Source of the DNA: Acetobacteraceae bacterium
Lineage (GTDB): Bacteria > Pseudomonadota > Alphaproteobacteria > Acetobacterales > Acetobacteraceae
Direction: 5' to 3'
DNA: 15,252 bases
Assembly: GCA_030044345.1 (NCBI GenBank)
Contig: JASHVY010000168.1
Coordinates: forward strand, 1 to 15,252
Made by a program: the position numbers and the translations under genes. A model generated the notes under the pieces. The model did not search any database. It worked only from the letters and a program-made list of their open reading frames with translations, and was not told where the DNA came from. This document shows positions 7,215 to 14,740 of this stretch, piece by piece. Position 1 is the first letter of the stretch. The number at the start of each line of letters is the position of its first letter.

Positions 7215-8301
7215 CGGCGGATACCGCGCTACAATCTCCTTCGCCGCGCATGAAGCCGGCGAAATCGGTCTGATCGCCTGCCCCACGTTGCACCGCCGCC
7301 TGGCCTGGTTGCTCATCGGACTGTGGGACAAGCGCCGGCGGCTTCATCGGTTCGTTCCCGTTCTTGCCGAGCTCGCCCGCGCGGCGATCGCGGATGTGAG
7401 GGAAACGAACAGGGCAGAAAATCGAATCCGGCAATGTTGCGCCGGGCGGCAGGCAGCGCGCCCTGGAAATGGGCTCGCCATCTACGCCCATTACTCCGAA
7501 GCCGGGCATGTCCATGAAATGATCCTGCGGCAACTGGCTCTGTATGACGACGCCGGATTCGATGTCGTCTTCGTCACCATGTCAGCCAGATTGAGCGAGG
7601 ATGACATCCGGAACCTGCTTCCTCTTACGCGGCTCATCATCCATCGCCGCAGTTTTGGTCGGGATTTCGGAGCTTGGCACGATGCCGCAGACCTGGCCGT
7701 GAAGACGCTTGGCCCACCGGCGGAGCTTCTGCTGGTCAATGACAGCGTACTCGGCCCGTTTCGCCCGATCGATCGCCTGATCGAGCGGATGCGGGAACAT
7801 GGTCCGGGCCTGATCGGCCTGACGGACAGCCGGATGGGGCCGCCCCATCTTCAATCCTATTTCCTGCTTGCGGAAGGACCGGCCGCAGTCACGGATGTTC
7901 TTTCTTTCCTGGGCCAGCTCAAACTGTCGCACAGCGAATGGCTGATGGTCCGGCGCGGGGAATTCGGGCTGACCCGCTGCATGGCCGCGCGCGGCCACGC
8001 GATTGTGAGCCTGTTTTCCTATGACAGTGTCCGGGCAGCCGCAATCGATGCCGACGATGGCCTGGCCATGCCACGTGCACCGATGAATCCCACCCACCAT
8101 GCCTGGCGGGTGCTTCTCGAGGAGTTCGACTTCCCCTTCATCAAGCGCGATCTCGTCATGCGCAATCCCAATGCGGTGCGTGGCGTGGAGCGTTGGCCTT
8201 CTGCGCTTCCAAGTGAGAGCCTGATCGATGCAGGAACCATTCGGTCATATCTTGTAGAGGCTGGTGGGAAAGGAAAGCAAAAGGCAGGGTGTGATGCCTA
8301 A
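7204..8301 (+). CDS. RgpF (rhamnan synthesis F)-family protein, copy 1
   Basis: 365 residues from ATG 7204. The frame is open from 6997, but the first 69 codons lie over the SDR gene and look non-coding. The RgpF-type domain begins near residue 90: IYAHYSEAGHVHEMILRQL, then HRRSFGRDFGAWHDA (147-161), LLLVNDSVLGPF (175-186), HLQSYFLL (215-222) and GEFGLTRCMAARG. RgpF-family proteins take part in rhamnose-containing polysaccharide assembly and are thought to be glycosyltransferase-like. An N-terminal extension of about 88 residues has no motif I recognise. Two other proteins in this window share the same three landmarks (GRDFG, NDS, QSYF/QSFF). It overlaps the next gene by 8 nt. Confidence 0.85.
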   Translation: MPRDGGYRATISFAAHEAGEIGLIACPTLHRRLAWLLIGLWDKRRRLHRFVPVLAELARAAIADVRETNRAENRIRQCCAGRQAARPGNGLAIYAHYSEAGHVHEMILRQLALYDDAGFDVVFVTMSARLSEDDIRNLLPLTRLIIHRRSFGRDFGAWHDAADLAVKTLGPPAELLLVNDSVLGPFRPIDRLIERMREHGPGLIGLTDSRMGPPHLQSYFLLAEGPAAVTDVLSFLGQLKLSHSEWLMVRRGEFGLTRCMAARGHAIVSLFSYDSVRAAAIDADDGLAMPRAPMNPTHHAWRVLLEEFDFPFIKRDLVMRNPNAVRGVERWPSALPSESLIDAGTIRSYLVEAGGKGKQKAGCDA

Positions 8302-9448
8302 TATTGTCTGGCAAATCATCAGCTTCCTGCCATGTCTTGCCTATGATCTTCTGGAATGGTTGCGCGATCTCTTTCTCGTGCGCATTCTGAAGCGCGACCG
8401 AATCATCACTCACGATGTGGCACGGGAGGGATTCAACGTCAACGAGGCGACACACATCGCCATTGTCGCCGTTCGGCCCGCGGGAGGCAGCGATCTATTC
8501 ACCCTTAATCTTGTCAATGCTTTGGCGGAGCAAGGATTTTATATCCTGCTCATGTCGAATTCGCCTCTCTCCGAACAGCAACGAGAAATCCTTCTTTCGC
8601 GATGCCATAGAATTATTGAACGTGCGCCAATCGGCCGGGACTTCGGATGTTACCAGGTAGGCCTCGGCATCCTTGGCTTGTTCAGCAGCGGGCTTCCAGC
8701 CGCCTGTGAATGTCTGGTTCTTGCCAATGACAGCATGTTTTATCGTTCGGATACGGCGGATATCATTTCTGAAATGAGACAGTTCGACAGCCCTTGGATC
8801 GCGATGTTCGAGAATTTCGAGCAGGCGTACCATGCACAAAGCTTTTTTTTGATGTTTGCTCCTAAAGTATTCAAATCAAAGGCATTTTTGAATTTCTGGA
8901 GGAAATACAAGCCCTATTCGTCAAGGAAGCATACCATCAAGAAAGGCGAGGTCGGTTTTACACGTGCATTGAGAAAGGCTCGCTTTGTGCCAAGCGTCTG
9001 CTTCAGCTCGACACGAATCCGAGAAGTGATCGAAGCTGCTCAGGCCGATCCGCTCGAGATATGCGATCTTCTGCCTTATTGCTCGGACATGTCATGGCGG
9101 GAATGGGCAGAAGAGCTCCTCGATATGGCGAAGCATGGTCTGTCGATCGAAGAACGATCCCCGACTCTCCTGTTCGCTTGGCAGAACTTTCTTCGGGAAG
9201 TCGTCCATGTCTCTGAGTCTGCAAATCCAACCCATCTTGTGGGTCTGATTCTCAATTGCCTAGCAAAGGCTCCTTTGAAGAGGGATGTTTGCTATCGAAA
9301 CATTTTTACCATCGGTCAGGTACTCGAACACGCCAGAGGATTCGATGCACGGGAGCTTGGGGCCATGGAAATAGATCTTCGTAGCAAGGGATTGTTTGTC
9401 TCACTGAGCTTTGCGAAGAAGTTGTTATGTGTCCGTGGTCGAATATAG
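8294..9448 (+). CDS. RgpF (rhamnan synthesis F)-family protein, copy 2
   Basis: 384 residues from ATG 8294, preceded by AGG-rich sequence. A GTG ten codons earlier (8264) is possible but deep inside the previous gene. Landmarks: IAIVAVRPAGGSDLFTLNL, APIGRDFGCYQVG (111-123), LVLANDSMFY (141-150), AQSFFLMF (181-188) and KKGEVGFTRAL (216-226). A hydrophobic N-terminus (residues 5-30) may associate with the membrane. After about residue 240 the sequence has no recognised motif. The DNA is visibly richer in A and T than the four operon genes before it, for example around 8840-8900, suggesting separate ancestry. It is the last gene of the operon. It is only distantly similar to copy 1 beyond the shared landmarks, so it is not a recent duplicate. 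Confidence 0.82.
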   Translation: MPNIVWQIISFLPCLAYDLLEWLRDLFLVRILKRDRIITHDVAREGFNVNEATHIAIVAVRPAGGSDLFTLNLVNALAEQGFYILLMSNSPLSEQQREILLSRCHRIIERAPIGRDFGCYQVGLGILGLFSSGLPAACECLVLANDSMFYRSDTADIISEMRQFDSPWIAMFENFEQAYHAQSFFLMFAPKVFKSKAFLNFWRKYKPYSSRKHTIKKGEVGFTRALRKARFVPSVCFSSTRIREVIEAAQADPLEICDLLPYCSDMSWREWAEELLDMAKHGLSIEERSPTLLFAWQNFLREVVHVSESANPTHLVGLILNCLAKAPLKRDVCYRNIFTIGQVLEHARGFDARELGAMEIDLRSKGLFVSLSFAKKLLCVRGRI

Positions 9449-9451
9449 CCC

Positions 9452-9524
9452 ATCGATGCAATTGTTATAAAATGAACGGCTCCTGATCACGACTCCTAAA
9501 GAGCCATGACTCCGGAGCATCGAT
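9452..9524. repeat. Nested inverted repeat downstream of the operon
   Basis: ATCGATGC (9452-9459) is matched by its reverse complement GCATCGAT (9517-9524). Inside, GGCTC (9478-9482) pairs with GAGCC (9501-9505). The structure starts 3 bases after the operon's last stop codon and is followed by TTTCCTT rather than a clean T-run. It may act as a transcript end or a 3' stabilising structure. It does not meet the usual rho-independent terminator form. Confidence 0.4.
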
Positions 9525-9626
9525 TTCCTTGTCTCGGATTACGAGAAAATAAGGTCGCACAAAGCCTCCTCCTCCCTTACACTGCCAAATTCCCCCCTCG
9601 ACCGGGACTATCCGGAGGCCCCCGTT

Positions 9627-12497
9627 ATGGATCGGAATGACATTATACGGGAATTCGCCCGAAAGGAGAGCCGCGGAATAGAAATCGGGCCGTATTTTGC
9701 TCCGATCGTGCCGAAATCGGAGGGATGGAACGTCCTCACCCTCGACGTGTTCGATAAGGCGAAGCTCTGCGAACTTGCCGCGACCGATCCGAACATTCCT
9801 TCCTCCTCGATCTCCAATATCGAGGAAGTCGATCTCCTAGGACCGGCTCATCGGCTTGCAGATCTGCTCGCCGACCGCGGTGAAGTCGGCCAGATCGACT
9901 TCATCATCTCCAGTCACAATTTCGAGCATCTTCCCAACCCAATCGCCTTCCTCCGTACATGCTCCGAAGTTCTGCGTCCTGGCGCCGTCCTTTCAATGGC
10001 GATTCCGGATAAACGAACTTGTTTCGACTATTTTCGGCCGCTCTCGACGCTTGCCTCCATGCTCGAAGCCTATGCCGAGAATCGTGACCGACCGACCGCC
10101 ACGCAGTTGCTCGAACTGGAAACATTGCATTCCCGCTATCGTACGGAGGCAGGGGATCTTGGCTCATTCTTTCTCAATAGCGACCCGAGGCAGGTCGTTG
10201 CGTTACAGACGATGAAAGAAGCTCATGCGAACTGGAAGGCTCGCATCACGAGGGACGCCGATAGTGCGATATATGAAGATTGCCATTGCTGGACCTTTAC
10301 CCCCTCCTCGTTTCGGCTTCTTCTGAACGATCTCCGCTTTCTCGGCCTCGTCGAGTTCGAGCCGCTCAAAATCTATGAGACCCAGGGCCACGAGTTCTTT
10401 GTTCATCTCCGGAACTTGCGTGGCGTGACGGCCCCCGCGTTGAATGCAGCCACCTATTACGAAGAACGGCAATCATTGCTCCATGCTGTGAACTGGGATC
10501 CTTCCGTGAATGCCTTTGCTCCTATGTACATGGCGGTTCCGGATGGCCCGATCACCGAAGCCGACAGGATAAGTCCGGAGGACATGGCCGCGGCCAATGC
10601 GACGAAAATTTTTACTGCCATGAGGCAGAGCGGAATGTGCGAGTGGGTTGGAGGCGGCGATCCGGAAGTCATTGGCAAAGAGAATTTCCATTCAATAATC
10701 GAAAATCTGACGCTAAGCCGACAGGATATCGTTCTCGACTTCGGCTGTGGGATCGGTCGAACAAGTGTGCCTCTGGCAGAATTCCTTGATGGAGGTGGGC
10801 GAGTCGTCGGATCCGATATGATCCCAAGTCAGATCAAATTCTGCCAGGAGCAATTCGGACAATTCTTTGCGAATGCCACATTTCATTGGGTTATGGCAGA
10901 AAATCCGCACTACGACACTTATGCAGCGATAAGTACGGATACAATGCCCGTCGATGAAGGGCAGTTCTTTCTAGAATACCACGAAACCTTTGATTTGGTT
11001 GTCGCTTTTTCTGTATTTACCCACTTTGATCCCACCATGGCGCTACACTATCTCAAATGTCTTAGAGATACGACCAAGCCTGGCGGCCATCTTTTTCTGA
11101 CATGGTTCCTCAGTCATCCCAATAACCCGGAAGAATCGCGGCTTGATCCTGAAGAGGATTTCCGAGACCGAGACGGAAATCTTGGGTTTGCGCTCTTTTC
11201 ACTGGCGGCTGTTTTAGAGCTCGCCAGCAGTTCGGGCTTGGTGGTTGAACGTATCTCTTATGGGGTCTGGCGTGGGTCTCAACCCGTCCTCAAGGGCCGT
11301 CATCATCAGGATATTGTGATCCTAAAACGACCTGTTGAGCCTCCAATCGAAGCCGATGCAAAGGCATATCTGGGGTCTCTCGGAATCGATCAAAAGATCA
11401 CGAGGACATGGCCTCCGATTGAACGGATTGAGGAAATAGGCAGCCGCATTCAGGATGATGTTTCTGACGAAGCAATGGTAACGCGTGCTGCTTTTTACGT
11501 CCAAAACTTTCTGCTCGACAGATTCCCCCATGCCGTTCCTCCTGCTGGATCCGACATCCTGGAGATCGGAAGCGGAGCGGGTTGGATCATGCAAGCCCTG
11601 AATGAGTATCTACGCGCTCTTGGCGTGGCTCCAAAACGTGTTGTCGGACTCGGCATCGCGCCCAACATGCTGGCCAAGGCACAAGAGCGACTGGGAAATC
11701 GCGTACCCTACTTACATCAGCTCTATTTTGGAGCCAGAATTCCTTTTCCGGATCGCTCTTTTGATTTGATCTATTGTGGTTCACTTCTAAGACACCTGCC
11801 GCGCCGCAACGTCGTCAATTTGCTCTTCGAGATCAGACGGCTGCTGAAAGATCGGCATTTTGCTCTTCTGCATTTTCTCCAGACCGACACTTTTCTGCAA
11901 CCGGAGCAAAACTTTGCTTGGAGTACTGAAATCGGACAAAAGATGGATGAACAAGAAGGATCTGGGCACGACTTTCTTACCCACGAGAAACTCGCCGACA
12001 CGCTTGCGATTGCTGGGTTCCCTCATGTCGCGATCGCAGAGGACGCGCACGGCACTTTGGTCGCCTGCGTCTCGGATGCGCCTTTGACTTTGCCGGAGGA
12101 TTTCGATCCGGATGGCTATCTCGCATTGAACCCCGATATCCGAGAGGCTTACGAGGATCCCGCAAGACATTACCTGGCGCACGGACACGCGGAGGGCCGC
12201 AAATGGTTCTCCGGTCATCGTCCCGTGTCTCAGGAAATCGCCCATTATCATTTTCGGGAGCGCTATGGTGCTCTCCTGGCCGAGCATGAAAAATTGCGAG
12301 CAGAGCTGCAGCAGGTTGAGGCGGAGCGGGACCGATTGTTGCGGGAAGCGGGACCGCCATCGGTCGATCCACTGCCATTCTATAACGAAATCATCGCGCT
12401 TCGGAGGCAGATCGAATCCACACAGGCCTCATACAGTTGGCGGCTCACCGCTCCGCTGCGTTGGGCCACGCGTGCTTTTCACTTTACAAGGAGTTGA
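9627..12497 (+). CDS. Three-domain methyltransferase with NPD-repeat, coiled coil and SWRLTAPLR tail
   Basis: 956 residues from ATG 9627, with a strong GGAGG (9614-9618). Domain 1 (about 17-260) has GIEIGPYFAPIVPK, IDFIISSHNFEHLPNP and IPDKRTCFDYFRPLS, a class I methyltransferase-like fold found at the start of other polysaccharide-locus proteins. Domain 2 (about 365-570) has the clear SAM motif VLDFGCGIGRTS (369-380), VVGSDMIP, and FSVFTHFDP followed by KPGGHLFLTW. Domain 3 (about 640-815) has ILEIGSGAGW (644-653), FDLIYCGSLLRHLP and RRLLKDRHF. Then come one FDPDGYLALNPDI repeat (826-860), a coiled coil (about 883-908) and SYSWRLTAPLR (935-945), a motif seen at the ends of many O-antigen glycosyltransferases. 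It is likely a cytoplasmic O- or N-methylating enzyme of glycan residues. Domain 1 has a weakened glycine loop and may be inactive or act on a different sugar. The gene stands alone, 178 bp after the operon and convergent with the next gene. Confidence 0.85.
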   Translation: MDRNDIIREFARKESRGIEIGPYFAPIVPKSEGWNVLTLDVFDKAKLCELAATDPNIPSSSISNIEEVDLLGPAHRLADLLADRGEVGQIDFIISSHNFEHLPNPIAFLRTCSEVLRPGAVLSMAIPDKRTCFDYFRPLSTLASMLEAYAENRDRPTATQLLELETLHSRYRTEAGDLGSFFLNSDPRQVVALQTMKEAHANWKARITRDADSAIYEDCHCWTFTPSSFRLLLNDLRFLGLVEFEPLKIYETQGHEFFVHLRNLRGVTAPALNAATYYEERQSLLHAVNWDPSVNAFAPMYMAVPDGPITEADRISPEDMAAANATKIFTAMRQSGMCEWVGGGDPEVIGKENFHSIIENLTLSRQDIVLDFGCGIGRTSVPLAEFLDGGGRVVGSDMIPSQIKFCQEQFGQFFANATFHWVMAENPHYDTYAAISTDTMPVDEGQFFLEYHETFDLVVAFSVFTHFDPTMALHYLKCLRDTTKPGGHLFLTWFLSHPNNPEESRLDPEEDFRDRDGNLGFALFSLAAVLELASSSGLVVERISYGVWRGSQPVLKGRHHQDIVILKRPVEPPIEADAKAYLGSLGIDQKITRTWPPIERIEEIGSRIQDDVSDEAMVTRAAFYVQNFLLDRFPHAVPPAGSDILEIGSGAGWIMQALNEYLRALGVAPKRVVGLGIAPNMLAKAQERLGNRVPYLHQLYFGARIPFPDRSFDLIYCGSLLRHLPRRNVVNLLFEIRRLLKDRHFALLHFLQTDTFLQPEQNFAWSTEIGQKMDEQEGSGHDFLTHEKLADTLAIAGFPHVAIAEDAHGTLVACVSDAPLTLPEDFDPDGYLALNPDIREAYEDPARHYLAHGHAEGRKWFSGHRPVSQEIAHYHFRERYGALLAEHEKLRAELQQVEAERDRLLREAGPPSVDPLPFYNEIIALRRQIESTQASYSWRLTAPLRWATRAFHFTRS
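12102..12206 (+). repeat. Single FDxxYL..NPD protein repeat in the methyltransferase gene
   Basis: These codons (residues 826-860) give FDPDGYLALNPDI, then ARHYLAHG and AEGRKW. The spacing and key residues match the four repeats encoded at 13466-13912 on the other strand. Two different enzyme architectures in the locus therefore carry the same module. Confidence 0.75.
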
Positions 12498-12610
12498 AAG
12501 AAGCGGGGCGAAGCAAGGAACCCATCCGCGCGGCGCGTAGCGTTGCCCGGGGTACCCACTTGACTTCCGGCTTTCTCTTCCTTTCCCCACAGGGACCGAT
12601 TTGCATGGGT

Positions 12611-14353
12611 TTACACTCCCCGTGCATGGAGCTCCCGTGCCATGTCCTCGGCCAGAGCGCGATCCGCCACCGCAATATCGAATCCGAGCGCCTTCAGCGC
12701 CTCGCGCCAGCCGATCTTGTTCACACCCGGAAGTTCATCTCGAACAGTATTGATCTTGACGAACGGGAATCCTTCAGCAAGGAGCTCCCGCCAGCGGAAT
12801 GCCAGCGGGTTATGCTCGCACCGCGTCTTGAAAAGCGCTGAAGCCGTCATTCCGGCCGCTGTGAGCGTTGACGCCAGCTCCACTTCGTAGCAGTCGATCA
12901 CGTCTCTTTTCTCTGAGAAAGCGACAATGTTCTGGACGAATCGGCGCAACACGTCGGATTCGAGCGCACGACGTTTCAGAGCCAGAAAATAACTTTGGAT
13001 ATGCCAGCGCGGCTCGAAATTCTCGGTCAGGCCGACAAGGTCCTGCCAAGCCCCTCGCACACGTGTGATCACCTTGTGGAAAGCAGCATCATTCACCGGC
13101 CCGAACACGCTGTCATTCATCCAATAGAGGATCTCGGCGTCAAAGAATTCCGGATGCAGCCGCAACACGTGTGCCCAGGCAGCAAAATCAAACCCCCCGA
13201 CACTTCGGACGAAGAGTCCATCCACGAGCTCGTGAATCCAGGCCGCGTTGCCCGCAAATTCCTGGTCCGTCGCCACGATCAGGACGACGCCGATGCCCTC
13301 GTGCCGAAGCGCCTCGAGATATCCTCTCACATGCGGCCTTAGCAGCCCGTCCGGCGCATGCGTCGCGAAGAGAGCGATTTCCCCATGCGCGAGAGCGAGC
13401 TTGAGACATTCGATCCTGGCTGTCGTTACAGGATGGGACCGTGTCAGATTGGTCTCGGGCGGCTTCGACAATCCCCCTTCCTGCTGGCCGTGCAGGAGAT
13501 AATGTGCAAGCGGATTGATCGAGGATGCGGCCACATCGGGATTCTGTTCCAAATACCATCGCGTGCTGAAAGAAGGTGATGGATCGGCGAGCCTGGCCGC
13601 CCCGACAGTCATGAAATGGACGACCGGGTTCAGCTCCGAGAGAATGACATCCGGGTTCCTACGAACATACCATGCCAGGTCGAAGAAAGGATTGGGATTC
13701 CTGTTTTCGGCCGTGCCGAATTCCAGGAAATGGACGAGCGGGTTGACCCCCGCACGCGCGATATCGGGATATTCGCGCAGATACCAATCGCCATCGAACA
13801 GCGGATGCGGGCGCCGGCCCTCCAGCCAGCCGTGGATGAGGTAATGCCGCAACGGCGCGTGTCGGAAATGACCAATATCCGGGCAGGCCCGAAGATAGAA
13901 CGCCTCATCGAACAGCAAGCTGCGGCTTACGAGACGCTCGTCCCGTCGTCCCCGGAAATATCGTCGGAAGGTGCCGCGCAGCCCTGAATTTTGAGATTTT
14001 GCCTGCGCCGCCACGGAACGCCTCAGCTTGTCGTAATCCTCCCGGAGCTGCAGCAATTCGGCCTCGAGGTGCGCCACCCGCTGCCGGGCTTCCGCATTCT
14101 GAGCCCTGATCTGTTCCCCGCGGCGCCGCGCGCTGTAGAAGACATCCTCAGCCTTGCGCCGATATCGGGCCGCCCTTTTCTCATGGTCGGCCATCACCTT
14201 CCTTATATCATCCGTCCTATTCGCCACGGTCTTTCGCAAGGCCGTCAGCTCTTTTTCCTGTGCCTCCACCTGCCGCTTGAGCGCTGCGATTTCCGCTCGC
14301 CGCGGGTCGGCTTCCTGCTGCAACTCCGTCTCCTTGAAGTTAGCGGCCATCAT
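12611..14353 (-). CDS. Coiled-coil / four-NPD-repeat / RgpF-like glycan protein
   Basis: 580 residues from ATG 14353; a second ATG follows at once, and a TTG at 14392 is a less likely start. Residues about 15-120 are a charged coiled coil (AALKRQVEAQEKELTALRKTV and on). A short basic linker (TFRRYFRGRRDER) leads to four repeats at about 148, 186, 224 and 262, each of the form F-D-x2-W-Y-L-x2-N-P-D, then N-P-L-x-H-Y-L and G-x2-E-G-R. The C-terminal region (about 326-567) is RgpF-like: LFATHAPDGLLRPHV, GGFDFAAWAHVL (386-397) in place of GRDFG, YWMNDSVFGPV (410-420), HIQSYFLALKRR (451-462). Changes in the GRDFG block may mean altered chemistry. It is probably a glycan-assembly protein held in a complex by its coiled coil. 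It lies opposite the three-methyltransferase gene and ends 113 bp from it. Confidence 0.83.
   Translation of the reverse strand: MMAANFKETELQQEADPRRAEIAALKRQVEAQEKELTALRKTVANRTDDIRKVMADHEKRAARYRRKAEDVFYSARRRGEQIRAQNAEARQRVAHLEAELLQLREDYDKLRRSVAAQAKSQNSGLRGTFRRYFRGRRDERLVSRSLLFDEAFYLRACPDIGHFRHAPLRHYLIHGWLEGRRPHPLFDGDWYLREYPDIARAGVNPLVHFLEFGTAENRNPNPFFDLAWYVRRNPDVILSELNPVVHFMTVGAARLADPSPSFSTRWYLEQNPDVAASSINPLAHYLLHGQQEGGLSKPPETNLTRSHPVTTARIECLKLALAHGEIALFATHAPDGLLRPHVRGYLEALRHEGIGVVLIVATDQEFAGNAAWIHELVDGLFVRSVGGFDFAAWAHVLRLHPEFFDAEILYWMNDSVFGPVNDAAFHKVITRVRGAWQDLVGLTENFEPRWHIQSYFLALKRRALESDVLRRFVQNIVAFSEKRDVIDCYEVELASTLTAAGMTASALFKTRCEHNPLAFRWRELLAEGFPFVKINTVRDELPGVNKIGWREALKALGFDIAVADRALAEDMARELHARGV
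13466..13912 (-). repeat. Four tandem 38-residue repeats (114-bp period)
   Basis: On the minus strand the repeats start FDEAFYL, FDGDWYL, FDLAWYV and FSTRWYL, exactly 38 codons apart. Each continues with PDI or PDV, then a proline-leucine/valine-x-His-Tyr/Phe block, then a glycine-rich turn with E-G-R or a degenerate form. The third copy has lost EGR. Nucleotide identity between copies is low, so the duplication is old and kept at protein level. Confidence 0.8.
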
Positions 14354-14740
14354 CGCTCGCCCATATGGCGACAAAGAAGGGCACCAATCCAAGCGGGATA
14401 TCGCTTATGCCGCGCGAATGGCATGGCGTTTTCCGTCATCCTCGGACACGCATTCGTAACAGAAGGTTGAGAAACCGGTGACAGAACCGTGGGGCTCGCA
14501 AGGAAACGGCCCGTGAGACGACCAATTCCGCCGACAGCTCCCAGATACCCCCCAGATACCCCCCAGGCACCCCAAGAAAAACCATTTCGGCTTTCTCCCG
14601 AAGCGAAACAAATGCCGCATCGGCAACCATAAGGTGTGAAGCTAAACACTTGCAATGCCAAGCTCGCCTGGGGTACCGCGGGGTCGGCGTGCCAGGATTC
14701 AAAAACCTCTGCGGCGATGGCGGGAGGGAGAGAAAGCCCC
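14354..14740. other. Divergent intergenic region between the RgpF-like and TPR genes
   Basis: No convincing gene. The long minus-strand frame 14350-15225 is mostly antisense to the TPR gene. The region holds the 11-bp tandem repeat at 14540-14572. It also holds two weak candidates for promoters of the minus gene: a sigma-70-like TTGCAA/TATGGT pair with 18-bp spacing (14626-14655), and a -24/-12-like GG-N10-GC arrangement with TTGC in the -12 (14498-14511). Neither is decisive. No good promoter for the plus-strand TPR gene is evident. Confidence 0.5.
14540..14572. repeat. 11-bp tandem repeat, three copies
   Basis: CCCAGATACCC occurs at 14540-14550 and 14551-14561, and CCCAGGCACCC (two changes) at 14562-14572. 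The unit is close to one helical turn, so proteins bound to successive copies would face the same side of the DNA. The repeat sits between two divergent genes. Confidence 0.75.
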
